Assembly: GCA_963205275.1 (NCBI GenBank)
Contig: CAUJIH010000094.1
Span: 1-45,090, forward strand
Source: Verrucomicrobiota bacterium
Lineage (GTDB): Bacteria > Verrucomicrobiota > Verrucomicrobiia > Verrucomicrobiales > DEV007
Length of the DNA: 45,090 nucleotides
Direction of reading: 5' to 3'
Part shown: piece by piece, positions 41,578 through 45,090 of the stretch
Position numbering within the stretch: the first letter of the stretch is position 1
Layout: every line of letters begins with the position of its first letter
Notes under the pieces: generated by a model
The model's database searches: none
Told to the model about the DNA's origin: nothing
The model's input: only the letters and a program-made list of their open reading frames with translations
Made by a program: the position numbers and the translations under genes

Positions 41578-41725
41578 GCAGACGGATACAGGGTGTCCCG
41601 CGTCTTCACTGGCACCCCCGAGGACGTGGCTCCAAGCCGGAAGCTTATTTGAGCGCCCGGTGAGTCAATTGTGTAACACGTTAATAATAAGGAACTTCTT
41701 AATTGAGTGGAAAACGTCCCCATGA
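41528..41725 (+). pseudogene. Truncated copy of the hsdR 5' end
   Basis: An open frame of 65 codons beginning M-R-T-D-T-T-E-K-G-L-E-T-L-I-M-R, the same as the start of the real hsdR at 43202. After codon 16 it diverges completely and ends without any restriction-subunit feature. It overlaps the DUF4411 stop as ATGA. It is best read as the old hsdR start left behind when the AlbA_2 cassette entered. A short peptide could still be translated. The rest of 41578-41706 shows no other feature except an AAGGA about 14 bases before the next GTG. Confidence 0.8.
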
Positions 41726-43179
41726 AAGCCTGGGTAACAAAAGCACTGGATTTTTTGAAAGCGAGCTTGGAGCCCCCAAGGCACGAGTTGAACGAGTTGG
41801 ACTGGAAGGCCGCCCTGTCTCCGAACAAAAAACACCTGACGGAACACCTCTCGGCACTTTCCAATCAGCCTGGTGGGGGCTATCTGGTTTTCGGAGTGGA
41901 GAACACCGGCACGCCCGTGGGGATGGACGAGGAAGCCGTGGAAGTGACAGTGAATCAACTGGCCAATCTCGGACGCTCGACCCTCGAGCCGCCGGTGGCA
42001 TTAGACCATGCGGTCGAGGATTATGAGTCAGCACGATTGCTATTTGTCTATGTGCCGGAATCGGCGGTGAAGCCCGTGCATCTGCGTGGGAAAGGGCTGG
42101 AGGAGGCCTTCATCCGCTCGGGCGGCACGACACGAAAAGCCTCGCGGCAGGAGATTGGGATGCTGATGCTGCACAGCCGGACGCCGCGCTGGGAGGAACT
42201 CCGCACATCAGTTCTGCTGCCGGACGCCGAGTTTATCAAGAAGCTGAATGTGGAACCGATTTTCAAGATGTTGGAGCGTCCGACAACCCGAACGGAAGAG
42301 GAAACTCTTTCATGGATGGCAGGCGAGCGATTTATTGAGCGTGAACCGGCAGGTGGTGGCTACGTGACGAACCTCGGGGGAATCGCTGCGGCTCGAAAGC
42401 TTGCGGATTTTCCCGATCTCAGCCGCAAGGCAGTTCGCGTGGTCGTGTATGATGGGCTGAACAAATCAAAAACTCGGCAGGAGCAGGAGGGAACGCGGGG
42501 CTATGCCATTAGTTTCCAAGGGTTAATTGAATACATTATGACCTTGCTGCCACAGAGCGAGATCATTGAAAAGGCGCTGCGCGTGAAGAGGACAGTTTAC
42601 CCGGAGATTGCTCTACGGGAAATTGTCGCTAATGCGTTGATCCATCAAGATTTTTCGATTACAGGAGCCGGTCCATTGATTGAGATTTTCGATGATCGGA
42701 TTGAAATCTCGAATCCGGGTGGCTTACTGCCGTCAAAGCGACTGAATCGCCTCATTGGCACGCAGCCGGAGTCGAGGAATGAGCAATTGGCGCGGGCTTT
42801 TCGACGCTACAAGATTTGTGAAGAACGCGGATCTGGACTGCTGAAGGCCGGTTTGCAGATTGAACTTTACGGTTTGCCACCCATCGACTTCGCTTCTGGA
42901 CAGAACCATTTTAAGGTCACGCTGCATGCACCACGAACCTTTGCTAAGATGTCGGCTCACGAAAGGCTGGAGGCATGTTATCAACATGCAGTGTTAAAAT
43001 ACTACTCAGACAGCGCGATGACAAACACCACCCTGAGGGAGCGATTGAAAATGCCAGAAAAGCAACGTTCCATGGTTTCAGTGCTGATTCAGGAAGCCAT
43101 TGACAAGAAAATTGTGAAGTCCGCCAATCCTACGAGCAAGTCGAAAAAGTTCGCTGAGTATGTCCCGTTCTGGGCATAA
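41707..43179 (+). CDS. AlbA_2 (Schlafen-like) domain ATP-binding protein
   Basis: 490 residues from a GTG; the ATG at 41722 is the alternative start. Residues about 25-150 form an AlbA_2 domain: N-E-L-D-W-K-A-A-L, then G-G-G-Y-L-V-F-G-V-E-N-T-G and a later F-I-R-S-G-G-T-T-R-K-A. The middle and C-terminal parts match the COG2865-type ATPase (HATPase_c_4): Y-P-E-I-A-L-R-E-I-V-A-N-A-L-I-H-Q-D-F, I-S-N-P-G-G-L-L and E-E-R-G-S-G-L. A winged-helix-like tail follows. Such proteins are often called transcriptional regulators or RecG-like, but Schlafen-related AlbA_2 domains can also cut RNA; the function here is open. The gene sits between 64-bp repeats ahead of hsdR and so appears to be an inserted cargo gene. 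Confidence 0.87.
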   Translation: MENVPMKAWVTKALDFLKASLEPPRHELNELDWKAALSPNKKHLTEHLSALSNQPGGGYLVFGVENTGTPVGMDEEAVEVTVNQLANLGRSTLEPPVALDHAVEDYESARLLFVYVPESAVKPVHLRGKGLEEAFIRSGGTTRKASRQEIGMLMLHSRTPRWEELRTSVLLPDAEFIKKLNVEPIFKMLERPTTRTEEETLSWMAGERFIEREPAGGGYVTNLGGIAAARKLADFPDLSRKAVRVVVYDGLNKSKTRQEQEGTRGYAISFQGLIEYIMTLLPQSEIIEKALRVKRTVYPEIALREIVANALIHQDFSITGAGPLIEIFDDRIEISNPGGLLPSKRLNRLIGTQPESRNEQLARAFRRYKICEERGSGLLKAGLQIELYGLPPIDFASGQNHFKVTLHAPRTFAKMSAHERLEACYQHAVLKYYSDSAMTNTTLRERLKMPEKQRSMVSVLIQEAIDKKIVKSANPTSKSKKFAEYVPFWA

Positions 43180-43187
43180 GGCAAAAT

Positions 43188-43251
43188 GAAAACGGGAACT
43201 TATGAGAACCGACACCACAGAAAAAGGTCTGGAAACGCTGATCATGCGGCA
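43188..43251 (+). repeat. 64-bp direct repeat, copy 2 (start of functional hsdR)
   Basis: Includes a second copy of the last DUF4411 codons (GAAAACGGGAACTTATGA), here without their gene, followed by the true hsdR start. This shows that the repeat derives from the DUF4411-hsdR junction. Confidence 0.93.
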
Positions 43252-45090
43252 CATGACGGGGGTGGACGGACTGTTCACCGGTGCGGAGGCGGGAGTGGCG
43301 GAGCCGCTGCCCAACGAAGCGGGAACGGGCTGGTTGGCGGGCCAGCCGGCAGCGTATGACCGGGAGTATGCGGTGGATGCGGAGCAGCTTTTCACCTTCC
43401 TGCGGAACAGCCAGCCGGAGGAATTTGCCAAGCTGGGCATCGGTGGTTACCGGGACCTGAAAAACACCGCGCGGCAGAAGTTTCTCGCCCGCCTCCAGGG
43501 GGAAATCACGCGGCGCGGAGTCATCGACGTGCTGCGCCATGGCATTCGGCACGGGGCACTGAGTTTCGATCTATTTTATGGCACACCCTCGCCAGAGAAT
43601 GCGAAGGCGGTGGCTCGCCATGCGCTGAACCGCTTCAGCATCACCCGCCAACTCCGCTACAGCCGGGAGGAAACCAAGCGGGCGCTGGACTTGTGCGCCT
43701 TCCTCAACGGCCTGCCGGTGATGACCTTCGAGCTAAAGAACAGCCTGACCAAGCAGACGGTGGAGGACGCCATAGAGCAATACAAGCGCGACCGCGATCC
43801 GCGCGAAACCTTGTTCCAGTTCGGCCGCTGTATGGTGCATTTTGCGGTGGATGACCAGCGGGTGGCGATGTGCACCGCTCTCAAGGGGGCGAAGGGCACG
43901 GCGAAGGAATCGTGGTTTCTGCCCTTTGATCAGGGTTGGAATGACGGCGCAGGCAATCCACCGAATGCCGAGGGCCTGAAGACGGATTACTTGTGGAAGC
44001 GCATTCTCACCCCGGCGGGGCTCACGGATATTTTGGAAAACTACGCTCAGGTGGTGGAGGAAGAGAACCCGAAATCCGGAAAGAAGAAAAAAGTGCAGAT
44101 TTTCCCACGCCACCATCAACTCGATGCGGTGCGAAGCCTGCTGGCGGATGCCCGGGCCAACGGGGCGGGGCGGCGCTATCTGATCCAGCATTCGGCGGGC
44201 AGCGGCAAGTCAAACTCCATCGCCTGGCTGGCGCATCAGCTCATCGGCCTGCGCCGGGATGGGGCGGATGTCTTCGACTCGATCATCGTAGTCACCGATC
44301 GGCGCATCCTCGACAAGCAGATCCGCGAGACCATCAAGAGTTTCGCGCAGGTGGGCAGCATCATCGGCGCGGTGAAGGAGGGCGGGGGAGTTTCCAAAAC
44401 TGGTCAGCTCAAGAAATTTCTCCAGGACGGCAAGAAGCTGATCATCTCCACGGTGCAGACTTTTCCCTTCGTGCTGGACAGCATAGGCAGCGAGCATCGC
44501 GGGCGGAACTTCGCCATCCTCATCGATGAGGCCCACAGCAGCCAGGGCGGGCGCACAGCGGCGGCCATGAGCGCGGCGCTGGGAGACGCTGCGGAAGAGG
44601 AGCCGGAAACGACCGAAGACCAGATCAACCGCATCATCGAGCAGCGCAGGATGCTGCCCAATGCCAGTTACTTTGCCTTCACCGCCACTCCGAAAAACAA
44701 GACGCTGGAGATGTTCGGGATTGCGTGTCCGGTGGATGGCGAGGTGAAGCACCGGCCTTTCCACGGCTACACGATGAAGCAGGCCATTCAGGAAGGGTTC
44801 ATCCTGGATGTGCTGAAACATTATACCCCGGTGGCGAGCTATTACCGCCTGGCGAAAACCGTGGCGGGCGATCCCGAATACGATGTGAAAAAGGCGCGCA
44901 AGAAGCTGCGCGTTTATGTGGAAAGCCACAGCAAGGCCATCCGCGACAAGGCGGAGATCATGGTGGACCACTTCCTGGAACAGGTGATCGGCCAAAACAA
45001 GATTGGCGGGCAGGCGCGGGCGATGGTGGTTACGGGCAGCATCCAGCGGGCGATTCAGTATTTCTTCGCATTTCGCACTTACCTCACCGA
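43202..45090 (+). CDS. hsdR: Type I restriction endonuclease/translocase subunit HsdR, N-terminal 629 residues (cut by window edge)
   Basis: The reading frame is open from the ATG at 43202 to the end of the window. The N-terminal nuclease domain has F-D-L-F-Y-G and V-M-T-F-E-L-K-N-S, with the ExK of the PD-(D/E)XK site. The translocase motor follows: Walker A Q-H-S-A-G-S-G-K-S near 333, I-I-V-V-T-D-R-R-I-L-D, DEAH box L-I-D-E-A-H-S-S near 441, and F-T-A-T-P-K near 491. The enzyme pulls DNA in an ATP-dependent way and cuts unmodified DNA far from the site. It pairs with hsdM and hsdS upstream, separated from them by four accessory genes. No frameshift is seen in the visible part. The C-terminal helicase half lies outside. 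Confidence 0.95.
   Translation, partial: MRTDTTEKGLETLIMRHMTGVDGLFTGAEAGVAEPLPNEAGTGWLAGQPAAYDREYAVDAEQLFTFLRNSQPEEFAKLGIGGYRDLKNTARQKFLARLQGEITRRGVIDVLRHGIRHGALSFDLFYGTPSPENAKAVARHALNRFSITRQLRYSREETKRALDLCAFLNGLPVMTFELKNSLTKQTVEDAIEQYKRDRDPRETLFQFGRCMVHFAVDDQRVAMCTALKGAKGTAKESWFLPFDQGWNDGAGNPPNAEGLKTDYLWKRILTPAGLTDILENYAQVVEEENPKSGKKKKVQIFPRHHQLDAVRSLLADARANGAGRRYLIQHSAGSGKSNSIAWLAHQLIGLRRDGADVFDSIIVVTDRRILDKQIRETIKSFAQVGSIIGAVKEGGGVSKTGQLKKFLQDGKKLIISTVQTFPFVLDSIGSEHRGRNFAILIDEAHSSQGGRTAAAMSAALGDAAEEEPETTEDQINRIIEQRRMLPNASYFAFTATPKNKTLEMFGIACPVDGEVKHRPFHGYTMKQAIQEGFILDVLKHYTPVASYYRLAKTVAGDPEYDVKKARKKLRVYVESHSKAIRDKAEIMVDHFLEQVIGQNKIGGQARAMVVTGSIQRAIQYFFAFRTYLT

Noticed and set aside
44210..44995. 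A 261-codon minus-strand open frame inside hsdR
   Set aside because: It lies opposite the conserved motor motifs of hsdR and shows no family features of its own.

Overview
The window looks like a chromosome segment of a Verrucomicrobiota-type bacterium (PVC group). I infer this from gene content, not from a marker gene. It has PVC-style Ser/Thr kinases beginning WEPPLPEELQ with a GGMGAVYRG loop, several formylglycine sulfatases, secreted ThuA and DUF1080 proteins, c-type cytochrome domains fused to sugar-dehydrogenase-like propellers, and polysaccharide lyases without SusC/SusD. Shine-Dalgarno sites are mostly weak in the left two thirds.

Layout. (1) 1-327, minus: the end of a VapC-like toxin gene and its Phd/YefM antitoxin. 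(2) 437-7961, minus: two paralogous transmembrane Ser/Thr kinases. Their kinase halves are almost the same at DNA level, but the C-terminal sensor parts are unrelated: three FGE/SUMF1-like repeats in one, a leucine-rich-repeat tail in the other. (3) 8067-28135, minus: a tightly packed run of twelve genes. These are a beta-helix/GH105 fusion, an inositol-monophosphatase-family phosphatase, two ThuA proteins, a propeller-cytochrome protein, an enolase-superfamily enzyme, a BD-FAE-like esterase, a beta-carbonic anhydrase, a giant DUF1080-propeller-cytochrome protein, two sulfatases and a BNR-repeat protein. With the CE7 esterase (29531-30844), the PL6 lyase (30895-32235) and a TIM-barrel sugar isomerase/epimerase (32376-33278), this reads as a locus for taking apart a sulfated, acylated, uronate-containing polysaccharide outside the cytoplasm. 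(4) 28345-29499: a GTPase resembling the interferon-inducible immunity-related GTPases (IRG) of animals. (5) 33279-34089: an AT-rich stretch, a small secreted protein gene and what looks like a decayed tRNA-Asn gene. (6) 34090-45090, plus: a type I restriction-modification operon of different base and codon use. It runs hsdM, DUF1016 nuclease, GxxExxY protein, hsdS, XRE/ImmA peptidase, DUF4411 PIN protein, AlbA_2 ATPase, hsdR (cut by the window end).

The most unusual part is the architecture of region 6. Two accessory genes each sit between short direct repeats copied from the operon itself: 78 bp of the hsdM 3' end around the DUF1016 gene, and 64 bp of the DUF4411-hsdR junction around the AlbA_2 gene. 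In both cases the host genes stay intact. A family of about 70-80 bp palindromic repeats (arms CCACAGATT...AATCTGTGG) packs tightly around the GxxExxY gene. One copy lies in frame inside hsdS, in the linker between its two target-recognition halves. Together these suggest that the operon gains cargo genes and small palindromic elements by insertions that leave the core system working.
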